Source of the DNA: Thinopyrum elongatum
Lineage: Eukaryota > Streptophyta > Magnoliopsida > Poales > Poaceae
NCBI GenBank assembly: GCA_011799875.1
Contig: CM022302.1
Coordinates: forward strand, 323,251,114-323,315,113
Direction: 5' to 3'
Length of the DNA: 64,000 nt
In this document: one piece after another, positions 33,415 to 45,364 of the stretch
Layout of the letters: the number at the start of each line of letters is the position of its first letter
Position numbering within the stretch: position 1 is the stretch's first letter
Position numbers and translations under genes: made by a program
Notes under the pieces: model-generated
Seen by the model: the letters and a program-made list of their open reading frames with translations, nothing else
Databases searched by the model: none
Told to the model about the DNA's origin: nothing

Positions 33415-34216
33415 TGTCAGCGTTCTGGGATCGGGGCTACCCAGATCTGCCTGCCTGCAGGCCAGTGCGTGGGCCCATCGACGGCCCTGTATGGACCAGC
33501 TACAACACCCCCAAGACAAGACCCTCGTGAGGGCCCTGGCCTCGCGAGGCGAACGACACCAAGACCCCTTGAGGAGCGGCCTCCCGAGGGGCAGAGATCT
33601 CTATGCAAGCATCCCGCCTCGTGAGGCTATGATGACGTGAGCCATGACGACCAAGGCCAGGCAGGCGCTAACGAGCGCAGAGGGGACAGTTTCCTCTTCG
33701 GTGCTAAGCGAGCAAGGGCATGCGCAGGTTCCCGAGGAAGGCCCCCAAAGCTTTCCTTTCTGGTGCAACGAGACCAAGGCCTCGAGTTCGGCAGGACGGA
33801 TGTCATCGCCGAGCCCACCGCTGCGTCATGGCCAGAAGCTTTGCAGGCGAAGAACACATTTCGTCAGGATAAGATGTACTCCTTGTCCCCCTACAAATTG
33901 GACGTTCTTGAATCCCTTCCTACCTAAGCTATGAGGGAAGAGGACCAAGGCCACTACAAAGATGGGCTAGCCATCACCGTAGAAGGGGATCGCGGATCGG
34001 ACCCTTGACCAATCCACCCACACCACTCGAGCCCTCGCGAGGCAGCTCATCCACTGTACTAGTTCATCCTCTCCCTCCTCGTGAGGCCAATCCACCAAAA
34101 GTAGGAGTAGGGTTTTACACTGCATGGTGGCCCGAACCTGGGTAAATCTCTTTGTTGTTCCCTTCTGCATGATCCACCGTACTCATCGAGATCAGGTCAT
34201 GGGCATGGCGAGTTAG
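33415..34216 (+). repeat. Element E 5' LTR, segment 1
   Basis: It starts tgtcagcgttctgggatcgg and matches 49213 onward. The TATA box of the partner (ctataaaga, 49735-49743) is ctacaaaga here (33954-33962), so promoter function in this copy is doubtful. The segment ends at the G insertion. Confidence 0.9.
34212..34216. repeat. Target-site duplication of solo LTR G (left copy)
   Basis: gttag here versus gctag at 35136-35140 and in the uninterrupted LTR (about 49992-49996); one transition separates the copies. Confidence 0.8.
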
Positions 34217-35135
34217 TGACAGAGGCGAAGGTGCCCCATCTTTCGACGAGATGGTGGTTATCATTTCGAAGGAGTAGACTTTGACGATCTAACTACGAAT
34301 GTGCGAGGATGTCGCGCCTTAGCAATCGCTAAAGCTACTCTGAGAAGTTATTGACCACGCCGGAGCAAGATCAACCTGACCACGAAGGTCTATTTCCTGC
34401 AAGCAAACAAAGAACAAGCAAGAAACTAAGATTGCAATCTGGATATTACGAATATAAGATGAAAGCTTTATTGATCAAGGTGGGGTTCTGTGACGTCTTG
34501 GTCTGGTCGTTGAACACAAACAAAGTACGCGAAGTTGCAGCTATGGCGAACTTTTAATCTAGACAAAACCCAAAGTCTAAATGGTGCCCTAAGGACTGTA
34601 TATATGGAGGAAGAGGGGGGAATTTCGTGGCCCTTGGAGGAGGGGTCCGAAACCAACCCTAACCCTTGTTTCCCCACACACACAGACTCTAAAAACAGCC
34701 TATACTCAAGTATTTCAAAATTACATGGGCCTGGCCCAATAATAAGGTGACGCAGCACCTATAATAGCTTCTGGACAAAATTTATGAAGTGACATCTTGT
34801 ATATTTTGTCCAAGGCTTCATGCACTCATTATGGTGGCTTCAAAGTCCTGAAATCATCTCTTGTAACTCCATTCTTGTTCCCCTTGCGCATGCCATCATC
34901 TCCATGCTTGATCTTGCTCCAATGTTCATCCTTCTTGTCCAAGCTAGGCCCTTTATTTGTAAGCAAGACAAATGTATCCAATTTAGGCAGCATCATATTC
35001 TCATGAACATTAGAATCATTACCAAGAAACGAAAGTACCTGGTAATTTAATTGGCGTGCGCGAGCTCTAGTAATTGGTCTAGTATGTATAGCAGCAGGGG
35101 CTGTGGGTGTAACAATGGTATTGATGTCCTCATCA
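34217..35135 (-). mobile_element. Solo LTR G carrying a pol-tail ORF
   Basis: This 919 bp insertion in the LTR of E has TG...CA ends and a 5 bp TSD. It is homologous to the LTR of H (50769-51755), best over 34230-34600. On the minus strand it starts tgatgaggac, has a TATA-like tatatac near 34598-34605 and ends gcctctgtca. The first ~100 codons of its minus strand are open and read like the C-terminal tail of Gypsy pol (PITRARARQLNYQVLSFLG ... KKDEHWSKIKHGDDG), stopping at 34829. Solo LTRs arise by recombination between two LTRs. Confidence 0.85.
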
Positions 35136-35218
35136 GCTAGCATTGTTGGAGAGCGAGGTCCTTCGTTCACGCCCCTGAGTTCGAACCTTCTTGGGTCGGC
35201 GGAGCCCCGAATCCGACA
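35136..35218 (+). repeat. Element E 5' LTR, segment 2
   Basis: It continues the LTR after G to the terminal ccgaca, and matches 49993-50075. Confidence 0.88.
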
Positions 35219-35220
35219 TT

Positions 35221-35238
35221 TGGCGCGCCAGGTAGGGG
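35221..35238 (+). other. Primer-binding site of element E
   Basis: The sequence tggcgcgccaggtagggg starts two bases after the LTR. The same site, with one change, is used by F on the other strand. I do not assign the tRNA with certainty. Confidence 0.8.
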
Positions 35239-35294
35239 CGTGTCGAAGCTCCGCCTCTTCACCAACCACGCTCCACCCTCGCCTCGTTGTTTCC

Positions 35295-38200
35295 ATGGCG
35301 GATGCTGTCCCGTGGGTCTGGCCGCCTGAAGCCTATGGGAGTGCTGCGGGCTGCCCGGCCTTCACCCCCAGCCTGCACCGGATATGGTGGCCCGCGAAGT
35401 TCAGGCCAGCGCTGCCCCCACGGTATGATGGCGCTGCGGACCCCTAGGAGTTCCTCCAGCTGTACGGGCAGGCCATCCAAGCGGCGGGTGGCGATGACAA
35501 GGCCATGGCAAACTGGCTCCCCCTGGCCCTCACGGAGGCCCCTCGATCTCGGCTCCGCGGCCTCCCGGATGCCTCGATCTCTTCTTGGGAGGAGCTCTAT
35601 AGTCAGTTCATCGCGCGCTTCGCGGCACCGGCGGCACACGTTGTTGCATGCATCATTGGCGGGTCGCAAGCGCCTGCCTCTAGCCGCCACATCAAGCAGT
35701 TTTTCTGCCGAGTAAGCGGAACACGGCCTCAGCATGAGGCTCTGCGGGGCCACGTAAGGACTGAGACCGACATCACCTTCGACTCCAGGGATCATCCAAA
35801 GACGAAAGCGGGTGCACTCCCCGTGCTGTGCACGCCCACCATCAGCAATGTCATGGTCACCAAGACCCTCATCAACGGTAGCGCCGGCCTCAATGTCCTC
35901 TCCCTGGAGACCTTCGACATGCTCCAGGTGCCTTACGACCAGCTCGCGGCCACCAAACCCTTCTCGGGGGTGACCAAGGGCTCCGCCACCCCCTTGAAGC
36001 AGGTGCGCCTTCCCGTCACCTTCGGCAAGCGCAAAAATTACTGCACCAAGCTGATTGACTTCGACGTGGCCCGCATCAGCCTCTCGTACAATGTCATCCT
36101 GGGTTACCCAGCTCTCACCAAGTTCATGGCGGCGACCCATCGGGCTACAACATCATCAAGATGCCGGGCAGCAGTGGCGTCATCACGGTGGCCGGAGACA
36201 CGAAGGACACGGTCCGGGCCCTCAAGCTCGTCTACGGGGCCATGGCGGCCTCTCGCCCTGGCGCCAAGGACGCCCCAGAGGCCCTGGGGGCCGCACCCGT
36301 GAAGAAAAAGTAGTTGTTCTCTCAGGACCGTGTCAAGACGAAACAGGTGCCTGTCGACGACGGGGGCTCAGGCCCCACCTTCGCCATAGGTGCCAGCCTT
36401 CCCCCGGAGCAGGAGGAGGCTTTGATTGGCTTCCTCCAGGCGAACAAGGATGTATTTGCGTGGGTGGCATCAGCCCTGGTCAGTGTCCCGAGGGAGGTGA
36501 TCGATCACCAACTGATGGTTTGCCCCGGAGCACGCCCGATGAAGCTGAAGGCGCGGCGTCAAGATCAAGAGAAGCAAGCATTCATCGCCCAAGAGGTCCG
36601 CAAGTTGCAAGAAGCTGGTGTTATTCACGAAGTGCGCCACCCGGATTGGCTGGCCAACCCAGTAATTGTCCCTAAAAGGGGAGGGAAGGAGCACATGTGC
36701 GTCGACTTCACAAGCCTCAACAAGGCTTGTCCTTAGGACCCCTTCCCCCTTCCGCGCATTGACCAGATCATGGACTCCAACGCCGAGTGCGATTTGTTGT
36801 GCTTTTTGGACGCTTTCTTAGGATATCATCAAATCAAGATGGCGATAGAGAACGTCGAGAAAACAGCCTTCATCTCCCCGTGTGGCATGTATTGCTACAC
36901 CTGCATGCCCTTCGGGCTGCGGAACGCCGGTGCAACCTTCCAGCGGCTGATGCACATCATGCTGGCGCCGCAGCTGGGGAGAAATGCGGAGGCATACGTC
37001 GACGACATCGTGGTCAAGTCGTGAGAGGCAAGGACCCTCATCGAAGACCTAGAAGAAACGTTCACCAACCTGCGCCAAGTGAACCTGAGGCTCAACCCAG
37101 AAAAGTGCATGTTCGGGGTCCCGTTCGGCAAGCTGCTGGGTTTCCTTGTACCACATCGAGGGATTGAGGCTAACCCCGAGAAGATCAAGGCGATTGAGAA
37201 GATGCGCCCGCCGCAGACCCTCAAGGAAATGCAAAATCTCGCAGGCTGCGTGACCTCCCTGGGGCGCTTCATCTCCTAGCTCGGCGAGCGCGCCCTCCCT
37301 TTCTTCAAGCTCATGAAGAGGAAGGGCCCTTTCGAGTGGACTCCAGAGGCAAAGGCAGCCTTCGAGGACCTCAAGTGGTGCCTAACGAGCCCACCTGTCA
37401 TGGTGGCACCTCGTCCTCTCGAGCCCCTGGTGCTCTACTTTGCGGCCACCCCCCACTAGGATAGTGCAGCGCTCGTTGCGGTCCGGGAGGAGCACGCCGG
37501 CGCAGGCGCGAAGCAAGGCGATCCGCGAGGGGTCACGCAACGTCCGCCGCCTCAGGACGGCACCCTAGAGGCTCTCATCACTTCACCAGCCAGTGGGGCT
37601 CCCGAGTCCCTCGTGCCCCACACAGAGTAAGGCGCCATCGATACCTCGCACCTCGTTGAGCATCCGGTGTACTTCGTCAACACAGTGTTGCGGGATGTGC
37701 GCACATGCTACCCCATGCAGCAGAAGCTCCTGCTCGCACTCTTCGTCGCCTGTAGGAAGCAGCGTCATTATTTCCAGGGCCACCCCATCAAGGTCGTCTC
37801 CGCATACCCCCTGGAGAAGGTGCTGTGCAGCCCCAACGCCGCTGGGAGGGTTGCAGAGTGGAACATTGAGCTGGAGGCCTTCCAGCTGGAGTTTAACACC
37901 ACCGGGGTCATCAAGGGTGCAGCCCTCACTGATTTCGTGGCAGAGTGGACAGACGCTCCCGACCGAGGGCTGGACAAGGGCCAATCCCTCACGCCTGGTG
38001 ACGAGGTGCCAGACGGCTGGGTCATGCACTTCGATGGTGCCTTCACGCAGCGAGGTGCGGGGGCTGGAGTCGTGCTCGTCTCACCGACCAGAGACAAGCT
38101 CTACTATGCCGTGCAGCTTTGCTTTTAGCATGGTGAGAAGGTCTCCAATAACATCGCGGAATACGAGGGCTTGATCGCTGGCCTCAGGGCCGTGGCCGCC

Positions 38201-39445
38201 CTGGGGGTCAAGTGCCTCACCATCAACGGCGACTCCCAGCTTCTCATCAACTTTTCCAACAAGAAGTACAAACCAAAGGACGAGCACATGGAAGAATACC
38301 TGGAAGAGGATGGCGAGCTGTACTAAAGACCCCCAATGACATCTCGCTACGATGCATATCCAAGGAGCAGGGGCGTGATCTGTTGGCCAACATCCAAGGT
38401 GGGGACTACGGACACCACTACTCATTGCGCAACCTCGTGGGCTAGGTGTTCCACAGCGGGTTCTACTGGCCTACGGCGCTCCACGACGCCACCGAGCTGG
38501 TGCGATCCTGCGAGTCCTACCAGTTCCACGCCAAGCAGATTTACCAGCCCGCGCAAGGTCTCTAGACCACCCTCCTCTCATGGCCCTTCGCGGTCTGGGT
38601 GCTGGATATCCTGGGCTCATTTCCTCGGGTGACCGGCGGTTACCGCTACCTCTACGTCACCATCGACAAGTTCACCAAGTGGGCGGAAGAGGAGCCCGTG
38701 CGCACCATTCCTGCCGGCTCGGCCGTCAAGTTCATCAAGGGTCTCATGAGCCGTTTTGGAGTCCCCAACCATATCATTACTGACAATGGCTCCCAATTCA
38801 CGAGCATCCTCTTCAGGACATATTGTGTTAACCTTGGAACGCAGATATGTTATGCTTTGGTGGCGCACCCACGGAGCAACGGTCAGGTTGAGCGCGCCAA
38901 CGCGGAGGTCCTGAGGGGCCTCAAGACAAGGAGCTTCAAGAAGAAGCTTGAGGCCTGCGGCAGGGGTTGGCTCGGTGAGGTTCAGTCCGTGTTGTGGTCC
39001 ATCCGCACCACCGCGACTAAATCCCACTGGCGAGACCCCGTTCTTCCTCGTCTATGGGGCTGAGATGGTCCTCCCGCACGAGGTCAGGCATCGCTCCCCG
39101 TGGGTCTTGGCATTAGATGAGGCGCATCAGGATGCCTCGCGGGGAATAGATCTCGTGCTCAGGGAGGAGGCCCGTCGCCAAGCCTCGCTCCGCGCCGCGA
39201 GGTACCAGCAGGCGCTGCGGTGCTACCATTGCCGCAACATCCACTCCCGGACTCTCAAGGTTGGAGACCTCGTCCTGAGGCGGGTTATCTCCAGGGAGGG
39301 CCTCCACAAGCTCTCGCCCATGTGGGAGGGCCCTTTCAGGGTCGCCCGTGTCTCCAGGCCCGGCGCCGCACGCCTGGAGACGTAGGACGGGGTCCCCATC
39401 CAGACTGCTTGGAACATCCAGCATCTCCGCAAATTCTACCCGTGA
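35295..39445 (+). pseudogene. gag-pol: Gag-pol polyprotein, degenerate (element E)
   Basis: ATG 35295 begins a gag remnant (RYDGAADP, stop at 35445-35447, then YGQAIQAAGGDDKAMANW). Protease follows (NVMVTKTLINGSAGLNVLS; Asn replaces the catalytic Asp near 35876) after an apparent gag deletion. A frameshift lies near 36135. Reverse transcriptase spans about 36500-37030 with CVDFTSLNKACP, FLDAFLGYHQIKM and YVDD at 36995-37006. The first RNase H lies about 37640-37960. A second RNase H has FDGA, AEYEGL and GDSQLL at about 38030-38260. Integrase covers 38400-39040 with D, TDNGSQF and NGQVERANAE residues. The tail ends KFYP at TGA 39443-39445. In-frame stops include 36311, 36734, 37022, 37277, 37457, 37627, 38126, 38323, 38443 and 38564; another frameshift is near 39030. 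It cannot make a full product. Confidence 0.9.
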
Positions 39446-40746
39446 CACTCTCATGTAATAATGAGTGGGGCTATACACACCCCGGAGTCTCCTGGTACGC
39501 CGCCCCTCGGCCCCGCAGGAGCTCCCGCCCACGCCCAAGTGGAAGCCCCATGCTCCGCGCTGGCGGACAACACAGTCGAATAGCGACTATGCCCACACCT
39601 AGTGAAGGCCCCATGCTCCGCACTGGTGGGAAGACTAGCATTGGCACCGGACGCGGCTTTTTCTTTCGATTGCTCTTGTAACCAATTTGCCACTTTCTAG
39701 AATGAAGTTTGAAGTTGTCGCGTCTTTATTCGAAAAGGGGTGGGATTGACTTTTTCCTCCTTGCAGTGTTTTCACCCCTTGAATCTTCTTTTCGAAGGAA
39801 GTGGCGCTTGCCCGTTCCTCCGTCCCACGCGTCCAGTGAGAGGGGGATGGGCACGGTGTTACGTTTGGGCCAGCTCCGACGACGTTGGAGCCGCGGGCCC
39901 GCCCGCTCACACACCTCGCCAAGGCCTTGGCGGCCGAATCCTCGTGCGACGCTCTCGAGCGAGCTAACTGGCACGTATCACTCTCGGCCCCTGGCCTCAG
40001 GAGCGCTTATCTCCTGGCCTTGCCGGGCATCGCGACCCGGCATACCTGCGACGATCGCCCCTCGCTCAGGGGCTCTAGATGAAAGATGGGCACCAAGGAA
40101 GGGTGGCTGGAGAAAAAGCGGCCACGGTCTGGCTCATTATTAAGGAATCCCACGTCGAGTGCTCTTTACATCTCTGCAAGATCCGACGCCTGGTGGAGGC
40201 ATCTGCGGAGGCTCTGCAATCTCGCAAGCCCCCCAGGGACCTTGTAGGCTACAAGCCCCTCGAGGCCCCGGAGCGACCTGGTCCATAAGGAGGGAGCCTC
40301 CTCGGGACCCCAGGGGTATACCTAGGATCAAGGCTCCGGAGGAGTGTGCCCCCACGAGGCAGCAACCCGCCAAGGGTCATGAGTGCACCAAGCTAAGTTA
40401 CTCTAATCACGCCAGGCAGGAGCATTCAAGTGATAGCAATATAAGTACTAGAACATGAGCGGGAAACACTGGTATAAAGGCGCAAACACCGCAGTTCATT
40501 ACACGCCCCCATGGGGCTCTTCATGGTTCTTAATGCAGGAAATAAAAAAACAAAGAAGCGGCCTCCCGAGGACCGCTGCTCCCGAGGCCTGGCTCCGACA
40601 CCGCACATGTTCAGTCAGAGTCCTCCTCCTCCTTGACGGGGGCATGGCGGCGTGGTAGCTTGGCATCCTCCTAGGCAGGAGCACGGCGATGCGGCAGCCC
40701 AGCCTCCTCCTTGGTCCGGGCGTGGCAATGTGGTGGCTCGTCGTCA
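39446..40746 (+). other. 3' non-coding region of element E
   Basis: A GC-rich, 1.3 kb stretch between the pol stop and the antisense B3-like gene. No frame here resembles a known protein. It would contain the 3' end of the antisense transcript. Confidence 0.5.
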
Positions 40747-41460
40747 TCATCGTAGTCGGTTGTCGCCAAGTGCAAGTTCACTGTGGAGGACGCCGCCACT
40801 GCGATGGTCATCATCATCGGAGAGGTGGTCACTGTCGCTGCCGTTGCCCTCAAGGCAACACCGCAAGCGCATGCCATCCTCCCCAAACACCCTGACGAAG
40901 AGCGTCGCCACCCCGTCATACTTAAGGTGGAGGGTACGTCTCCCCTGCAGGCTGCGGGCGCGGGCGAATGTCTGCCACTCGCAATTCAGGAACACATTGC
41001 CTGCGGGGGTGACCTTGACCTCCACCCATGAGGCCTTGTTGCAGTAGTTGTCGGCCTGCAGCCATAGGCCGGCAGGTCCTCCGACCGGCAGCGCCTCCGC
41101 GAAGAAGCGCGGAAGCTGGAGCCAGGTGCCCTCAGGCCTTTCCACCCACACAACAAACTCTTGGGTCGTGTCGGCCGTGTGGGATCGCGGGCGTGGTGGC
41201 TGGACGGCCGCCGTGGGTCTTCCACCCCGACCACCGACACCACGGCTTCTGCGGCCGTTCCCACGGGAGGTACCCTTCCCACGGCCGCTGGAGGCAATGC
41301 AGACCCCCGTGGGGGTGCGCTCGCGCCCCTAGGAAACCGTCGCCGGTGTCGCGGTGGACTTGCGAGGGCGGCCGCGCCACCTCTTGAGCGGCGGCGCCTC
41401 TGGCCCCTCCTTGGGTGCCTTGCCCTTCTCTTCAGCGGTGAACCTCCTCAAAGGTGCCAT
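40747..41460 (-). pseudogene. Antisense AT-hook/B3-domain-like gene (element E)
   Basis: From ATG 41460 a minus-strand frame runs to a stop at 40747 (about 238 codons) with a single internal stop, TAG at 41329-41331. The N-terminus has KRWRGRPRKST, an AT-hook-like motif. Next comes an Arg/Gly-rich linker, then FVVWVERPEGTWLQLPRFFA through WQTFARARSLQGRRTLHLKY and ATLFVRVFGEDG, which reads as a plant B3-type DNA-binding fold. The C-terminus is acidic (SDSDHLSDDDDHRS). A TATA box lies about 90 bases upstream. It is antisense to pol of E. Antisense ORFs at this place are known in Tat elements such as Grande and RIRE2; a B3 domain would make it a possible DNA-binding protein. Family assignment is from memory of motifs. 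Confidence 0.65.
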
Positions 41461-41548
41461 GTTTGCATCGGCAAGGTGGTGGCTGCGGCGGAGATAGGAG
41501 AAGAGAGGGCGAGAAGACAAAGATGGGATGGGGCACTGCCCCCTCGCC

Positions 41549-41560
41549 CTCTTATAGGCG
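41549..41560 (-). promoter_or_regulatory. TATA box of antisense B3-like gene
   Basis: The minus strand reads cgcctataagag, about 90 bases upstream of ATG 41460. Element F inserted about 95 bp further upstream (41655). Confidence 0.5.
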
Positions 41561-41649
41561 ATCGTGGGCCAACCGGCGCCCCTCGACCTTCGTGCAATGA
41601 TGGTCTCGTGGCATGCACATCCAAGACTTTCGTCAGTCGGGGCGGTTGC

Positions 41650-41654
41650 CGAGG
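41650..41654. repeat. Probable target-site duplication of element F (left copy)
   Basis: cgagg here and ggagg at 49058-49062, four of five identical. Confidence 0.65.
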
Positions 41655-42584
41655 TGTCGTGGGAAACCACGGCCACCTATGGGGCCATCGGCCCCTTTGT
41701 GGTTCGGCGGGGGGAAGGGCACATTGAACAAAGAGCGGAGAGTGTAGTGCAGCATGACAGAGATCACACAGGCAGTTTTTACCCAGGTTTGGGCCGCCGC
41801 GAGGATTAAAACCCTACTCCTGCTTTGGTGGATTGATGAGAGGACCGTGGTGGAGGTGCAGTGCTCTAGCCCGGCGGGGTTGCCTCGGGGCGAGAGCAGC
41901 TACGCGCGTATGATTGTACACGGGTCCGGATCCTTTCTATGGCTGCCATGGCCCTCCTTTTATAGATCAAGGGGTCACCACAATGGCAAATCAGTCATTG
42001 TGTACTGATTAGATAGTGAACAGTGTTATCATACCTAACTCTGTAGACAGAGTAGAGTGCATTAAATGCACCATTAACGTCACATCATGGCATGCCCGGC
42101 AAGCCATGCCCGGCCGTTCGGCCACCACCTCGTTTGTCTGCTTGACACGTCTCTGCATGAGTGTCATTTGGAGATGATTTCCTCTGGAAATGGCTGCCAT
42201 TTGTCAAATAACAGCCACTCAGCCACTTTGGGGCTTGACATCGCACTGATCGATGACTTGCGTCGCTATGAGGTGGAGCGCTGGAGCCTTGGCGGGGTAG
42301 GCCGCCCTTGGCGTCCCCGGCAAGCCTGCCGGGGCAGTCTTGATGTTTGTCTTCGGGGTAACCTCAACCTCGCCGAGCTCGCCTGCCCAGCAAGGGAGGT
42401 TTCTCCTTAGTGGTGTCTTGCTCATTTAGCTTGACTTGGTCTTCTTGATCCACCCTTTGATATCTCAAAGAGCTGATCTCTTCTTGCTTGGTCTGGACTT
42501 GGATGCTGAGGGTTGACGGACCGGTGGTTTGCTGTCCATGCACAAGTCAGGGGAAACATACACCCCTGTTTGTGTACCCCGACA
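41655..42584 (-). repeat. Element F 3' LTR (930 bp)
   Basis: It pairs with 48126-49057 end to end. A TATA box (minus strand ctataaaagg) lies at 41956-41965 and is conserved in the partner. Confidence 0.93.
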
Positions 42585-42600
42585 GAAGCCCCCGGGCCTA
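42585..42600 (-). other. Polypurine tract of element F
   Basis: The minus strand reads taggcccgggggcttc next to the LTR start, a G-rich tract like that of other Tat-type elements. Confidence 0.7.
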
Positions 42601-44753
42601 AGCCATACGTGTCGCTGGGCATGTTGGGTTAGGCCCCAAACAGTGCACAGACACATGGGGAGAGGGTGCTGCGCGTGCAGCGGTTTTGCCATGATGACCA
42701 GTCAATCCAATGTCCACTTCGCGTAGATATCGCGGGTCGTGGGGTCGTGGGACTGTAGCAGTTAATGTGAAATGGTAACTTTCTGAAGAGTCGCGCCCTC
42801 CCCCGCGCCCTTTCCTTAAGATAGGAAGACGCGGAAGGGTACTGCTCATCCATCGTCCGCTTCGCCCCTCCATCTTCTTCCGCAAGCCAAACAACTGCCC
42901 TTCCTCCTCGCCCATACTCACCGCCGATCCCCACCCAACTTTCTTCTTTCACCTCCACCGCAAATCGAAGAGATGGGGCAGAAGGCCGCTGCTCCCAAGG
43001 GGAAGCGGACAGCCGCCACGAAGGAGACGGAAGTTGAGGGGAGCAAGAAGAGGGCAGTAGAGCTGGACAGGAAGCGACGGGGAGACGTCATCTTCTTCCC
43101 GTCGAATCTGGACGGCAAAGTGTTGAAAGCAAGGTATGGATACCTATGGGGGAGGGAGGTTTCGAAGGGGCATGGCGCACCCAAGGTTCTGGTAGAGGGG
43201 AAGAAGGATCCGCCAGATTCATATCGATTCTTTTGCGCATACTTCATCTGCGGCCACTGCCCTCCTTTTTCGGATTTCTTTGAAGCAATGATGGTGATCT
43301 ATGGATTCCATCTTCTGGACTTCACGCCAAATGCAATGGCGTGCATGGCGATTTTTGCCCACTTGTGCGAGAACTTTGTCAGAGTTGCCCCCAATGTTGA
43401 CTTGTTCAGGCACTATTTTGTCCCGCTGGTGGAGAACAATGCCCACCGTTCTGGGAACATAAGTTGGATGCCATGAGTGGCGAGGGAAAACTAGGGTTAC
43501 CTCTTCAGTCAGCAGCGTGGCAGATGGGAGGAGTGGAGGGTGGATTGGTGCTGGATCCAGGACGAGAAGACCCCAGATTTCTGCCAAGCGCGGATAGAAT
43601 GTGTTGAGCACGGCAATGATTGGAGGGAAGTCGGCCTCTCCGATGACAGGCTCCGCCCGGCAATAAACATGATCACCCGCTTAAAGGCTGCCGGGCTAAC
43701 CGTTGGGCATGTGGGGGCAGACTTTCTCCTCCGTCGCATTGCGCCCCTATAGAAGAGGGACAGGTTTGCCTGGCAGTATGGAGATGCTGCAGATAGGATG
43801 AGGTTGCTTCCTGGTCTGACCAATAATCTGTCAGTTTACGGCCACGCTTGGTTGTGCGAACAACTGTCCCGCATCCTTGGGCCATTCAAGTTGCCGGTAA
43901 ATGTCATCCCACTGAACATCAACTCCGCGAAGGACCAGATTCTGAAATGGATGCCAGACTGCAACGCTCACGGAGTTGCGGGTGACTGGCGGCAACCCGA
44001 GCTCAACGAAGAGCTTGTGTGGTCCTTCGCTTTGGTGGAAAGGGCTACCAAGGTGGAAACCAACATGCACAAGTGCACCTCCAAGGTGGAGGAGGCGTAC
44101 ATCAGGAGGCGGTTTGAGGAAGACAGGGCATTTCGAGCCACCGCAATGGCGAAGGCTGGGAAGGCAGCGAAAGGAAAGGAATAGGCTGAGGGCGAAGGCT
44201 CCTCCCACGGTAGAAGCGAGGCGCAAACCACGGAGGAGGCTGCTGGGAATGACCCTGCCGGGGACGACACCTCCGGGATTGAGGCTCTGTACGTCGCGGC
44301 AGTAGAGGCCCAGGAGGAAGAGGGGGTTGAGGAGGTGGAGCAGCCCGAGGAGGAGTGGATCGAGGCAGGTCCTCAAGCCCCTGAGCCTGTCTTGGACCTG
44401 CGCTCCCGCAGGCGGGTAGCCAACCGGGGAGCAATGGCTCCCGATCCCGCGCCTCCCGCCATGAAGGTGAAGAAGACCACCTCCAGGAGCAGCAAACCAG
44501 AGGCGGTACGCCGGTAGTCCCTGCGCCTTTCCGAGGCTAGGACCTCTCCCGCCAAGCAATTGGCAGCCGTGGAGGTTGACTCCAGCTCCCAGTCTGGCTC
44601 GAGCTCCTCGCATAGCTCGTCCTCGTCGGAGCCCCCTGCGCCTCAGTAGGGCTCGAAGTTGCCGGGAAGCTCCATTCCCCCGCCCCAAAAGAGAAGCAGG
44701 GCACCTTCGCCGCCCATGGAGTTTGAGCTGAGCTCCATGCTCATCGACGAAGA

Positions 44754-44840
44754 GTAAGAAAGAGCAATCTCCTTCCCTTGCCGCCGTGTCCGCATATTCT
44801 TCTTGCTTGCCTACTGATCTTTGCTTGCCGTCTTAGTCAG
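44754..44840 (+). other. Predicted intron 1 of antisense gene in F
   Basis: Donor aga/gtaagaaa and acceptor ttagtcag/ggatgagg. It removes an in-frame TAA at 44755 and joins an acidic Glu/Asp run in frame. Confidence 0.6.
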
Positions 44841-45256
44841 GGATGAGGAGGAAGAAGGCAAGACCCTCATCCACCGGACCAAGTGGCTCAGGAGTGCGGT
44901 GCCGCCGAAGACTGTGGAAGGCGCGGGCCTGGCAGGAAGCAGCGCGGACGACCCGGCACCAAGCCCCCAGCCCAGCCCCCGGCCAGAGAGTGCAGGGCTG
45001 GCTCCTCTCATCGAAAGTGATGGAGGAGAGCTCCTCACCTCCGTAGCCAAAGGAAGGGAGGAGACTACTCAGGGTGAGTCCTCCCAAGAGGGCCCCACTC
45101 CGCCTGCTGATTGACTCGAGGGATCCCCGCCAAGGGTTTCCACGAAAGGGTACGCCCAGGGTGACGTCGTGGTTTCCAAGGGAGGGGACGGTGATCTCGG
45201 CCCGGGAACTGACATTGCCGGGGAAACTGAAGCTCCTTCACGGCAGGCATCTCCAG

Positions 45257-45364
45257 GTAATCCATTTTATTTTCTCCGTGTTGTGCTGCCCTTATCGTCC
45301 TGCTCAAGGCTCCTGTCTTGCTAAAAATCTGCGCCTTATCGTTGATTGTTCACTCTACCTGCAG
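45257..45364 (+). other. Predicted intron 2 of antisense gene in F
   Basis: Donor ctccag/gtaatcc and acceptor ctacctgcag/cccccc. It is T-rich before the acceptor. Splicing keeps the frame between the exon ending SRQASP and the one starting PLTEEPELLEE. Confidence 0.65.

Noticed and set aside
34217..35135. Small complete retrotransposon (TRIM-like)
   Set aside because: There are no terminal direct repeats, PBS or PPT within it; homology to the LTR of H fits a solo LTR.
35259..36140. Minus-strand 293-codon ORF opposite gag-pol of E
   Set aside because: Shadow of GC-rich coding sequence; low-complexity product and no promoter or known motif.
40747..41460. Host B3 transcription factor gene
   Set aside because: It lies within the borders of element E, between integrase and PPT, so it is element cargo rather than a resident gene.
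43831..44688. Minus-strand 285-codon ORF in element F
   Set aside because: It mirrors the plus-strand antisense gene; Leu/Gly/Arg-rich with no features, while the plus strand has introns and a domain.
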